NCBI RefSeq assembly: GCF_026262505.1
Contig: NC_067208.1
Coordinates: forward strand, 14,393,962-14,457,961
DNA from: Trichomonas vaginalis G3
Taxonomy: Eukaryota > Parabasalia > Trichomonadida > Trichomonadidae
Length of the DNA stretch: 64,000 nt
Reading direction: 5' to 3'
In this document: positions 1-8,830 of the stretch, piece after piece
How the letters are laid out: every line of letters starts with the position of its first letter
Numbering within the stretch: position 1 is the stretch's first letter
The notes under the pieces: model-generated
What the model was told of the DNA's origin: nothing
The model's input: only the letters and a program-made list of their open reading frames with translations
The model's database searches: none
Position numbers and translations under genes: made by a program

Positions 1-211
1 TGTTGTGCGAAATATAGGGTGTCCAAAGGTGCGTTTAGCACAGCGCTCTATATGAGACTATTAAAGGAGATATATGCTGATTATAAATATATAATAAAAA
101 ATATGAATATATGTATATGATGAGTATGTTGTATTTTTGCGCCATGCCGGGATATAAAATGAATTTTGAGACAAGAGGCGGTTTCGCGGGAAATTTTGGC
201 GGGATTTTTTT

Positions 212-217
212 TCATTT
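212..217 (+). promoter_or_regulatory. Initiator-like TCATTT before the transposase start
   Basis: TCATTT matches the trichomonad initiator TCA(C/T)(T/A) and lies about 10 bases before the ATG at 223, the usual spacing for short trichomonad leaders. Its position supports the ATG at 223 as the transposase start. It is a pattern match only. Confidence 0.45.
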
Positions 218-222
218 TTTTA

Positions 223-1239
223 ATGAATCATAAAGAAAACATCCTCGCTCTTGCAAAAAAATGCAAAGACTGTAAAAAAATCTACGAGACATTGGTAAAA
301 TGCTTCTGTATGGATGCTCCTAGCTATTCCACTGTAACGTATCATGTTAGGATGTATCACTTCATGAACAAAAAGGCGCCCATCATAAAAATTGACAAAA
401 AATCGCCGGATCAAAGAAAAATCAAAGCAATTCTTCAAGCGCTAGATGAAGACCCAAGAGCATCACTCAGAAGGATAGAGGAGATGACAAAGATACCACG
501 TACAACAGTCAGTTATTATCAGCACAATTATTTGAACTACAAACTAGCGTATACACGTTGGGTTCCGCACAACCTTAATTCAGTTCAAAAAAAATCTAGA
601 GTCCAATCTTCGAAAGAGCTCCTCTCTATATTGCGTGCGTATCAATCCAAGAAGTTTCGCTTTTTAGTAACAGGGGACGAGTCTTGGTTTCAATATGCAA
701 CATAAGCCAAAATCATGTGGATCCCGAAGGATGAAAATCCGCAAACATTCCCGAAGAAAAAAATTGACACACCAATGATGATGTTGTCGGTTTTTTTGGG
801 CGTGAATGGCATCATCGCAATTGATATTCTTCAAAAACCTAATACGATGAATGCTCAGTATCTAATTGACAATGTTCTTACTCAAATTATCAATTCTGAT
901 GAGTTTGAGAAATCCAAACAACAAAAACAAAAGTTTGCAATTCATTTTGATAATTCAAGAGTTCACAAAAGTCATAAGGTAATGAATTACTTGGTGGAAA
1001 ACAATGTCAAAGTTGTTCCAAACCCAATTTATTCACCTGATATTGCACCCTCTGACTTTTATTTATTCGGCACGCTAAAAAAGAGAGCTGAAGGACGCGA
1101 ATTCGCGAGTCCTGATGATCTTGAAAATTTTGTAAGAGAGCAATTTGAGCAATTTTCTCATGATGATTTAAAGCGTGTCTTTGAAGCCTGGATCGATCGC
1201 TGCGAACGCGTGATTGAATCCAATGGTGATTATATTTAA
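223..1239 (+). pseudogene. Mariner transposase with one in-frame stop
   Basis: Cut-and-paste transposase that binds the terminal repeats and excises the element. The likely start is the ATG at 223 (MNHKENIL), ten bases after an initiator-like motif. The N-terminal third is a helix-turn-helix DNA-binding region (around TTVSYYQHNYLN). The catalytic acidic residues are visible in VTGDESWF, IHFDNSRVH and SPDIAPSDFYLF, and the last two are spaced as in mariner D,D34D enzymes. One in-frame TAA at 703-705 splits the frame into 160 and about 178 codons. A single C-to-T change from CAA would explain it. This copy therefore should not make full transposase, though the ends look competent to move in trans. 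Confidence 0.9.
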
Positions 1240-2489
1240 ATAAACTTTATATATATGTAACTTGTTTATTTCTATTCGCAGTATTCAGGTTTGTGCTAAA
1301 CACACCTTTGGACACCCTATAATTGCATATTCCATGCAATCTTCTTCTGGTTCCTGATATTTCAAACATTCACTCATGATCTCGGGATTTCCTCCTAAAA
1401 ATGATAATGCTAGACATTCTTGAGTTGTTTCTGATTTAAATTTTGTTCTTAATAACTTGAAACAATCAACTGCTCCATGGTAACAACATAATTCAAGTAA
1501 TGAATATCCATTATAAGAGTCTGGATATAATTTGCTTTTAAGTGTTTGGTCTTTATTAAATCCTTCTTGTTCAGTGAATGAGATGAATGTTTCTGAGTCA
1601 TTATACATAATTGCTCTGCAAATTGTCTTTTCTGTATGAATGTCCAGATTTGTTGAGCTAAATTGTTCAAAATTAGCTGATTTGTCTAATTTAATTCCAT
1701 ATTCTTTATAAAACAGGAAGCCTGGAAAAGTTGCAACACTGCTGACCTCTGTGATATGGTAATCATCAGATATGAGTTTGGCAAGAAATAAATATGGCTT
1801 TGTATAGCGATTATTATACGGAACGATACCTAAAATGTCTTTAATAACATTTGTGCAGAGATATTTCTTTGAATCAATCAAATCTGTTTTGATCATTTTG
1901 TAAATTGACTTTAATTCTCCTTCGTTTTCCGTTTTTAGCCGATACAATGCAAGATACGAATCGATATAGTATTTGCAACTGCTTCGCAGTTTGTTGTATT
2001 TGCTTGGATGAACGTCATGCTCAGACATTAATAATTTTTCTAAAGACAAATTTGCATTTTACCATATATTTTATCTCTTAAATTCAGTAGAAGAAAAAAT
2101 ACTAAGTTATTCATGTAGAAAACAATGACCATAAAGATTTTGAATCTAAATTATGAATTATGAATTTTGATTAAGTACATGGATATGAAATGATGCATCA
2201 ACTTTTAAAAGCTGATGAAGATCGAATTTTTACCAAGATATATTTGTATTATTCAAGATTTTTTTTGACAAGACTGTAATGTAATCTCATTTGAGTTTTA
2301 TGAATCTAGAGATTAAATAAATTGGCGTAATGCAGCAGCTTGTAATAACTATTCAATTTTAAGAAAAATTATAAAAATAAAAAATATAATATATGTGAAT
2401 TGAGCATCGACGCTATGCGCCATTCCACCATTTCTTGACTTACGTGCCAAGAATGCAAGCTTGAGAAATTTGATACTTCGTTTAAAACA

Positions 2490-2575
2490 AGTCTGTTATG
2501 ATTGAATATGCAAGATCAGAACAGAAATTCGATGCTCCTGACCTTTCTATTACTTCTGAAAGTTTAAAAAGATGA
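2490..2575 (+). pseudogene. Decayed inverted fragment related to the RRM gene
   Basis: The plus strand here (about 2497-2565) reads YARSEQKFDA followed by a diverged LSI..SE segment. This matches residues near 190-210 of the RRM protein encoded on the opposite strand at 2776-3447, nearly base for base over about 45 bp. Upstream bases back to about 2400 do not give a clear frame. It looks like the remnant of an inverted duplicate or a dead paralogue. No other gene is seen between 2050 and 2775. Confidence 0.6.
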
Positions 2576-2775
2576 AACATTCTCAAATAATAAATATATA
2601 AAGTAATTCAATTTTGCAATATTTATAGTAATGAAACCTGAGGCAATGTGTATTAGATTTCAATTTAGATATTACGTATACAAAATAAGACTAGAATTTA
2701 ATTTTGAAGAAATTTTTATCATTCTAAAAAAAATAAAGGATGACAATATCCATAATTCTAACAATATAATACAAA

Positions 2776-3447
2776 TTAATGATCATAAATCATCTTCTGG
2801 AGTTTTTGCCAAAATTGATGGTTCTCTGGTAAAACTTCTGAAAGAGGAATAGAAAGATTAGAAGCATCGAATTTCTGTTCTGATCTTGCATATGATACGC
2901 GAAGTCCGTGATAATTTTGTTCAACTGATTTCAAGAAATGAAATGCATCTTTTGCATCTTTCGTTGTATCGAACTCTATAAAGGTAAATTGCTTTCTTGT
3001 TGAGATCCTGCGAACGAAACCGTGCGGGGCAACTAGTCTGTAGAGATCTCTTTCACTTAAATGTGCTTCATCAATTCCAGCGATGTGGAGTGTTTTTACG
3101 TAGTTTGTTGGCTTTGTATTATTTGGTGGTCTCGCCCAAAGTGGGACGCCTTTGTATAATGTGCCTGCATATTTTTTAACAAAAGCATCAACTTCTGCTT
3201 GAGTTTCGAAACGAATAAGGCCACAGTGAGATAAAAATGATATTTCTGAGAATTGCAATCCTTGTTCGGTGAAGAAATTTCTGAATTCTTCAACAGTTGA
3301 GTTATTTATTGGGCCAAAATTTGCTGAAAGTGATCTTTTTTGCTCGTTTGAAATCTCTTCATTTTCCTTAGCATCAATATTCATATTTTGATCGTTTTCT
3401 GTATCACTAACGTTATTATTTATGTTTGGATTGTTAATTTCAGACAT
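2776..3447 (-). CDS. Two-RRM RNA-binding protein
   Basis: A 223-residue protein with an acidic, Asn-rich N-terminus (about 1-40), then two RNA-recognition-motif-like folds, about residues 45-115 and 118-195. RNP-like strands are seen as CGLIRFET in the first and KTLHIAGI...FTFIEFDT in the second. The back-to-back pair with a short C-terminal tail resembles the DBHS (NONO/PSPC1) and splicing-factor type of arrangement, but the exact family is not certain. Probable role: binding RNA in nuclear processing. Start is the first ATG (MSEINNPN); there is no clear TCA initiator in the 30 bases upstream. A decayed inverted fragment lies beyond its 3' end at 2490-2575. Confidence 0.8.
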   Translation of the reverse strand: MSEINNPNINNNVSDTENDQNMNIDAKENEEISNEQKRSLSANFGPINNSTVEEFRNFFTEQGLQFSEISFLSHCGLIRFETQAEVDAFVKKYAGTLYKGVPLWARPPNNTKPTNYVKTLHIAGIDEAHLSERDLYRLVAPHGFVRRISTRKQFTFIEFDTTKDAKDAFHFLKSVEQNYHGLRVSYARSEQKFDASNLSIPLSEVLPENHQFWQKLQKMIYDH

Positions 3448-4001
3448 TTTATTGTCACTTTTCTGGCTCTTGAAAATTATAACACAAAAAGAGTTTAATA
3501 TTTGTGATATAAAACAACTGAGATTGATTTTTCAACCTTCTTAAAACAAAATTCTCATAAAAAGCTAAAACCGATTCTTTGATATGAATACAGACATATA
3601 TGGGTATCATGGCTATTAGATTATAATTATATCATACTCGGACATCATATTTATGATATTTTGTGCAATTTGCAAGATTTTATGAGCAATTTTAGTAAAT
3701 GTTCTGGAGTGTAAAGTTTTGTTAGTATTCAATGGTTTTAAAAATTGTTTCTCCAAATTGCAAATCACTGAAAATTCGCTAACACAGCCTATTTTACTTG
3801 ATCTTGGCATAATCATTCATAAATGCACATATGGCAAATAGTTACTATATGTTTATAACCTTATTACCCATATGCAATTAAATTAGAAGTAGAAGATAGT
3901 ATTGTTGATAACCTTATTACGCATATGGAATTAAATTAGAAGCAGAAGATAGTATTTATATAGTGTCATAATTTTTTATAATTCTTTTAAAACAAACAAG
4001 T
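3448..4001. other. Intergenic, AT-rich
   Basis: No credible gene on either strand; the short frames are AT-rich noise. The only structure seen is the 53-bp tandem duplication at 3855-3960. Confidence 0.6.
3855..3960. repeat. Two 53-bp tandem units
   Basis: ATAACCTTATTAC..CATATG begins at 3855 and again at 3908. The two 53-bp units differ at only a few positions. A simple local duplication just downstream of the ankyrin gene at 4002-5195. Confidence 0.85.
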
Positions 4002-5195
4002 TTATTTCTGACAAATGATTTTGGCCAATTCCTGTAATTCTGGTTTTCGACTATTTGTGATTTTTGCTTTTGCGAAATTGGTAACTATGGCTCCATGTTC
4101 CAGAAGAAATCCAATTAACTTCATTGGTATATAATAACCGTTCAATAATATATCAAGTGGTGTCATTTTATCATAATTGCGTTGATTGATATCCCACGAA
4201 TGATCAAGCATTAATCGGAATATTTTTAGATACTCGTCTTCATTTTCTGATGTAATTTTAAATGTTGAATAACATAACCCTATTTTAGAATTTTCGTCAA
4301 CAGCATTGGGATTTATACCCAATTTAAAGAATTCTTTAGCAACTTCTGCGTCTCCCCACTCACAAATCCAATGAATTGGCCCTCTTACGAAATTAATATT
4401 AATTAATTCGGATTTATTCACACGCTTTAGTAATTCGAATAATATTTGCTTCTGGGTGAGAAAGCATGCAAGAAATATTGGATTATCCGGTTGTAAAATT
4501 GAAATTTCGAAATTTTCATCATCTTGGTTTAATAATAGTTTAACAGCTTCGATATTATGAAATATAATTGCGGACATTAGTGGTGATCCAGAGAAAGATG
4601 TAGAATTATTCGTATTTAATCCTGATAAAATTATTTTTAAGCATTCTGTGTATTTTTTACCGATAGCTCTCTCTATTGCATTATTAATAGACTCTTTGTT
4701 CGCCTTATAGACTTTATTTATTGCATATCCGTATTTTTTAACTAAAATGTTCAAAATTTCGTAAGCTCCTGCATTTGTGCACATATTGCAAAGAGTTATG
4801 CCAGCTTGTTGTAGTTTATAATCAGCTTCAATAATGTTTTGTAACGTTTTTAAACGGCATTTGTTATTGTAGTAATAAAATAGATAAGTAGCTACTTCTA
4901 ATGAATTACAAATACAACAATAGTGGAATGGAGCGTATTCTTTAGTTAGATCTATTTCATATTCATTTAATATGTAAATAAAACACTCTAATGAATTGTA
5001 AATTGCAGCAATATCTATGAGCTTAAGTTTTTTGATTAAACACGATTTCTTATTATAAAAATTGAGAAATATTTCGTCATTAATTGAAATTTCATGAAAA
5101 TCGTTGTAATTTTGACCTTTCATATACTCTATGAGTGATGTAACATCATTTTCTGCTATAGCTTTAACAATACTTTCCATTAAATTTTTTTCCAT
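4002..5195 (-). CDS. Ankyrin-repeat protein
   Basis: A 397-residue protein built of degenerate ankyrin repeats from about residue 55 to the end. Recognisable repeat cores include IDIAAIYNSLECFIYIL, SPLMSAIIFHNIEAVKLLL, PIHWICEWGDAEVAKEFF and TPLDILLNGYYIPMKLIGFLLEHGA. Ankyrin proteins are one of the largest families in T. vaginalis and act as protein-interaction modules; the partner cannot be read from the sequence. No signal peptide or membrane segment, so probably cytosolic. The start at 5195 (MEKNLMES) follows TCCACTAACA, an imperfect initiator. It differs from the split ankyrin gene at 1-2028. Confidence 0.85.
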   Translation of the reverse strand: MEKNLMESIVKAIAENDVTSLIEYMKGQNYNDFHEISINDEIFLNFYNKKSCLIKKLKLIDIAAIYNSLECFIYILNEYEIDLTKEYAPFHYCCICNSLEVATYLFYYYNNKCRLKTLQNIIEADYKLQQAGITLCNMCTNAGAYEILNILVKKYGYAINKVYKANKESINNAIERAIGKKYTECLKIILSGLNTNNSTSFSGSPLMSAIIFHNIEAVKLLLNQDDENFEISILQPDNPIFLACFLTQKQILFELLKRVNKSELININFVRGPIHWICEWGDAEVAKEFFKLGINPNAVDENSKIGLCYSTFKITSENEDEYLKIFRLMLDHSWDINQRNYDKMTPLDILLNGYYIPMKLIGFLLEHGAIVTNFAKAKITNSRKPELQELAKIICQK

Positions 5196-5521
5196 TGTTA
5201 GTGGAAAAAAAAAGTGGCAGAATTTTTAGAGATTTTAGATTGTACTTATTTCCTTAAAGCAGCATAATCTAAAACAGCAAGACCGAATAAAAACTCACAT
5301 TTTCTATCAAATTATTAACTTTTTTGATGAATTTACGATTTTTTGGAGTTGGAAGCAATAATTAGTACAATTATTAGCGTTTCAATATATTAGAACGAAA
5401 TAATTGGATCTAACAACTGATATATAGATGTCTGAAAGTAAAATAAATGAAACAAAACTTTGAAAAAGAAATAAGTTTAAGTTAACAATAAAGAATAACA
5501 AGTAAGTATAAATTGATGGTA
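5196..5521. other. Intergenic, nothing seen
   Basis: AT-rich spacer between two minus-strand genes. No repeat, RNA or frame that I can support. Confidence 0.5.
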
Positions 5522-6058
5522 TTATTCGTTCTTAGCTTTAATGTGCTGCAGTATCCAATCACGACCTGAAATAATTCCATCGCCTGAAACTGCAGAGCAC
5601 TCTTTAATAGCGTATTCGACATGGTATTGGGATATTTGCGTGATCGAGCTTATGTCATTTTCATTTAGTGTTTTATCTAAATCACATTTGTTGGCTAATA
5701 TTAAAATTGGAATTGAGAGATTGGCACATTCAGTTAATACTTCCGAAATTTCTTCTCTTACTCTACTCATTCTTGTATGATCTGATTTATCGATAACAAA
5801 TACAACACCATCGCATTGTTTAATGATTTGAAGCCATAATTCACGATATTTTCCAAGTCCACCTACATCAAAAAGACGTAGATCGTATTCGGGGATTTCG
5901 TAATACTCGGATGCTGGTGTTGAAATTGGAATGTAATCTGTTGAATCACCATGAAGAATTCTATGTACAATATGGGATTTTCCTGAACCATCTAAGCCTA
6001 AAAAACACACTGTTGATGCTTTTACAGTTGTTCCTTCTATAGAAGAATGACAACCCAT
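5522..6058 (-). CDS. Arf/Arl-like small GTPase
   Basis: I choose the ATG at 6058, giving 178 residues, because it begins MGCHSS: Gly2 is the N-myristoylation position of Arf proteins and the length fits the family (about 180). Guanine-nucleotide motifs in order are G1 GLDGSGKS, G3 DVGG, G4 NKCD and G5 CSA. The Arf-typical switch II is altered: LRLFDVGGLGKYRELW replaces WDVGGQ..R.LW, so the Gln that helps hydrolysis is Leu. That suggests slow or altered hydrolysis. Likely role: membrane traffic or cilium-type Arl function. An in-frame extension upstream lacks family similarity. TCACTTTT about 35 bases upstream could be the initiator. Confidence 0.85.
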   Translation of the reverse strand: MGCHSSIEGTTVKASTVCFLGLDGSGKSHIVHRILHGDSTDYIPISTPASEYYEIPEYDLRLFDVGGLGKYRELWLQIIKQCDGVVFVIDKSDHTRMSRVREEISEVLTECANLSIPILILANKCDLDKTLNENDISSITQISQYHVEYAIKECSAVSGDGIISGRDWILQHIKAKNE

Positions 6059-6317
6059 TTTTTTATAAATTTTGCAACGGAATTCAAAAGTGACAAAAAT
6101 GAAATCTTTATGATGATTTCTTTTGTTTTTAGCTATGAACTCTGTTCCAAATATATAATACTGTTTTTTCGAAGATATCCATTCATTTTTCATTTTGTTA
6201 TTTCACATTTAGGATCTATTGCCTGAATCGGCAAACCCAAATTTTAGCTAAAAGTGACAGGGGAAAAAAACGTTTAGTATTAAAAAAAAAGACCGATGAG
6301 AGCTTCGTTCGAAATAT

Positions 6318-6379
6318 AGAGGGAACTGAGAATGCGCAACCATTCTCAGGGAATATTGGATGCTATTCCCGTTCCCTCT
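6318..6379. repeat. Perfect three-way-junction palindrome
   Basis: A 62-base segment that can fold with every stem base paired. The outer stem of 9 bp (6318-6326 with 6371-6379) encloses an 8-bp stem with 6-base loop (6327-6334 with 6341-6348) and a 7-bp stem with 8-base loop (6349-6355 with 6364-6370). There are no unpaired bases at the junction. The layout is like the T-shaped terminal hairpins of some rolling-hairpin genomes, but here it is internal to a small element. Confidence 0.85.
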
Positions 6380-6420
6380 GTATGGAAAATTGAGGTTTTC
6401 AAAGGGAGTTAAAATAATAT

Positions 6421-6652
6421 CAAATTTATACTAATTTACTTCAAAATACAAAAGTATTTGACAGCTAAAATTAGTTACTTTAGCAAGCCTATCAATACCC
6501 TTTTACGATTATTGTTACTTTTTCGAAATAAAAGTAAAAACAAATTTATACTAATTTACTTCAAAATACAAAAGTATTTGACAGCTAAAATTAGTTACTT
6601 TAGCAAGCCTATCAATACCCTTTTACGATTATTGCTATTTTTTCGAAATAAA
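6421..6652. repeat. 120-bp tandem duplication
   Basis: CAAATTTATACTAATTTACT begins at 6421 and again at 6541. The two units are almost identical over about 112 bp. They lie inside the 801-bp element. Confidence 0.9.
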
Positions 6653-6754
6653 ATAAATTTATTATCAAAAACCTTTTTTTTCTTAGTAAAAATAAACGAA
6701 ATTTTTTACCTTATGAACTTTTGTTGGAAATATGCAAATTTAAAATAATAAAGA

Positions 6755-6850
6755 AAGCCGCGAGCGAAGCGATCGGCTTAGTTCGAAGATTTTGATTCAA
6801 ATCTTTGCTGATCTGTAATTCGCGGAAGCCGCGAGCGAATCGAGCGGCTT
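6755..6850. repeat. Two GC-rich hairpins, 71-bp period
   Basis: AAGCCGCGAGCGAA..GGCTT occurs at 6755-6779 and 6826-6850. Each can form a stem closed by AAGCC/GGCTT. Each is followed by the same GATTTTGATTCAAATC palindrome. They stand out from AT-rich surroundings. Confidence 0.75.
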
Positions 6851-6965
6851 GGGTCTAAGATTTTGATTCAAATCTTTGCTTATATTCCTTAAATTCTTTA
6901 TGAAACTCGCAACAGTTCCATAAAAAATTTTAAATTCTAAACTGTCGAAATTACCGATCGGTAAT

Positions 6966-6984
6966 CACACCCTTCACGGGTGTG
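6966..6984. repeat. Hairpin CACACCC/GGGTGTG
   Basis: A perfect 7-bp stem with a 5-base loop (TTCAC), directly before a double GTGTCACTTTTA motif at the right end of the 801-bp element. Confidence 0.7.
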
Positions 6985-7355
6985 TCACTTTTAACAGGCG
7001 TGTCACTTTTAGCTAAAATTACCCCTACTCGCCTGAATCTATCTAATGATGACGAAGGATTTTATTGTCCTATTTAAGACATTGATCTAACAGAGCAGGA
7101 TAGCATGTGAAGACAAATTCATATTAATTATTGCTTCGCTCTGCCTTCTTGCTTTGATTTCATTACCTTGTTTGATGTAATTAACATGATCAATCGCCAT
7201 GGCCAAGCACCCAATGGGTATCTCGAAAATTATTAGCAGGAATACTTTTCAATGTTATATGGTTTATACACTCGAATGTATTATCTTAAAAATGTTATTT
7301 TCTCTATTTAAGAAAATAAAAGATCATTTTTACTTAAAAAAGAGCATGAAATTTA

Positions 7356-8118
7356 TTAGATTCTGTGGAAATCACGGACAAGTTGCATAACATGGTTGTT
7401 AAGCTTATCATTTGCAATAAATTCTTCAAGCTTGTAGATACCGATAACGCCTCTTGTGGTTTGGATCAGCTGGAATGTTGATTCTTTCAACTTCAGCAGA
7501 CTGATGTCTCAACTCTGGGAGGATTGAAGTGATATCCTGAAGAAGGAAGATGGACCACATTGAGTTGGACCATATGTTCTTCTTGAGAATATCTTCTTGA
7601 ACTTCTGGAGAAAGTGTTTCTAGGCAAGCATCATGTCAAAGGAAAATATTATACCAGAAGTTTTCTCTTGTAGATTTTATCTCCTCCTACTATCCACGAA
7701 GTGATGGGCAAGCGACTGAAAGATATCCGAATTTGTGGAAATCATAGAAATCTTCTTCTGGAATCTATGACATTCTCTGGACATGAAGAGAAAGGATGGC
7801 TGATTCATCAATAGCTCTCATGATACCTGCTGCGATTTGACCAAGATCTTCACCACAGATGTGCATCTTTGTTGCATTCATGAGAACACTGAGCTTTGGT
7901 TGAGCCTTTTGTACCCAAAGATTTGTCAATCTCTCGTAGAAGAACTTGTGAGCTTCTTCCTTAACACGTTGCTTGAGTCCTTCATCGAGTTCATTCCATG
8001 ATGATGAAACGTAAACAACTGGTCCTTCCTGTGTGGCTTGGACGTGATCTTTGAGGACTTCAGTTCTCATGAGGTAGAATCCTTTTCTCTCTGGATCTTC
8101 GATGAGAACGTTGTTGCA
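7356..8118 (-). pseudogene. C-terminal part of GH77 4-alpha-glucanotransferase (DPE2-like), dead
   Basis: Amylomaltase/DPE2-type enzymes move alpha-1,4-glucan segments in glycogen breakdown. The minus strand keeps NNVLIEDPERKGFYLMRTEV, then MHICGEDLG (GEDLG carries the GH77 acid/base Glu), LHVQRM, FHKFGYLSVACPSLRG, then NIWSNSMWSIFLLQD and RRYRY, ending HVMQLVRDFHRI with a stop at 7356. The order matches the C-terminal 250 or so residues of DPE2-like proteins. In-frame stops (for example after HVQRMS at 7765) and at least one shift break it, and there is no N-terminal half. It is a truncated copy; working copies presumably exist elsewhere. Confidence 0.8.
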
Positions 8119-8120
8119 AC

Positions 8121-8485
8121 TTTAACTTTTTTCTTTGGATGTTTTTGATTTTCGTGGAGGAGTAGATTTTGTAAATGGATCATCTATATCGCATATTATA
8201 ATAATTTTATTCTTTTTCTTCGGTTTTTGTAATGTCTCATGGCTAATTGGATCAAATTTTTTTATACTGGCTTGGAAGAGTAATTAATTGGTAAAGATGT
8301 AATTACATCATTGCCTTGTAGTAAGGCATATTCTGATTTTGTCTCATTTTCTTCGAATTTGTAGAATCATCTGATTTAGAATTAATTTCTATGTTCTTTC
8401 CATCATTTTTGGATGTTATGACACATTCTTCAGTTATGCATTTGTTTAACAAATCCTTTGGAAGTTTGCAATATGGAATTAACAT
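8121..8485 (-). pseudogene. Unrecognised decayed host gene fragment
   Basis: Minus-strand coding-like sequence in three frames. MLIPYCKLPKDLLNKC from 8485 ends at 8303; a short stretch reads NDVITSLPINYSS; then FQASIKKFDPISHETLQ runs to a stop near 8124 with a Lys/Ser/Pro-rich tail. Codon use and the basic, low-complexity tail suggest the 3' end of a broken host gene. I do not recognise the family. Confidence 0.4.
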
Positions 8486-8830
8486 CGAAAGTTTACGAAG
8501 TTTGATTAAAACTATTAATTATCTTTTTTCTTTTTGATTAAATTCAGTATGCACGCTTGTCGTGGTTTGAAATTGCTAACAATTCATGTTTTTAGTAAAT
8601 ATCTCCAAATCTCTTTTTATGCAACTTTTTACTGCTCATTCATTGATCATAAACATTGTCTAGGGGCTAAAATTCAACACTTAGCACTAACATGTGCAAA
8701 ATTCTTGTAAAAGATTCTCTCAAATGAGTTATATATAATTTATAAATTTCCTCAAAACCAAAAAAAATAATGTTAGTTAATTAAAATATTTTAATTAAAC
8801 TTCATTTGAATCTTTGTCTAATTGAATCTC
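8486..8830. other. Intergenic, nothing seen
   Basis: AT-rich spacer downstream of the large surface-protein gene. No supportable feature. Confidence 0.5.

Larger units (their letters stand above)
15..1319 (+). mobile_element. Tvmar1-like mariner DNA transposon
   Basis: A 1305-bp Tc1/mariner element. The two ends are inverted repeats: TAGGGTGTCCAAAGGTG begins at 15 and its reverse complement ends at 1319, with similarity continuing about 30 bp inward through GTTTAGCACA. A TA lies directly outside each end (13-14 and 1320-1321), the target duplication of this superfamily. Length and D,D34D transposase fit Tvmar1, the mariner family described from T. vaginalis. It sits inside an ankyrin-family gene (see 1-2028). 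Confidence 0.95.
1..2028 (-). pseudogene. Ankyrin-family (DUF3447-type) host gene split by the mariner
   Basis: The minus-strand frame starts at the ATG at 2028 (MSEHDVHPSKYNKL), the N-terminus typical of the large trichomonad ankyrin family, and runs in host sequence to 1322. It then enters the mariner and stops at 1285 after about ten transposon-encoded residues (GCPKVCLAQT). Taking out 15-1319 with one TA joins GCAAT-TA-TTTCGCACAAC, read as AIISHN, a peptide common at this point in the family. The rest of the gene, including the main ankyrin repeats, lies beyond base 1. The product is unknown; family members are presumed protein-interaction scaffolds. No strong initiator is seen upstream. 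Confidence 0.88.
6230..7030. mobile_element. 801-bp non-autonomous element with 9-bp target duplication, MULE-like
   Basis: GCCTGAATC occurs directly at 6221-6229 and 7031-7039. Between them the ends are inverted: AATTTTAGCTAAAAGTGACA (6240-6259) is the reverse complement of 7001-7020, with weaker outer similarity (GGCAAACCC against GAGTAGGGG). A 9-bp direct repeat plus terminal inverted repeats fits Mutator-like elements, which are abundant in T. vaginalis. It encodes no transposase. It contains a three-way-junction palindrome, a 120-bp tandem repeat and GC-rich hairpins, listed separately. Confidence 0.6.

Noticed and set aside
166-222. Upstream extension of the mariner transposase from a TTG
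   Set aside because: The ATG at 223 has an initiator-like motif upstream and the extension is low-complexity.
2631-2852. Plus-strand 73-residue frame
   Set aside because: AT-rich, overlaps the 3' end of the RRM gene, no initiator.
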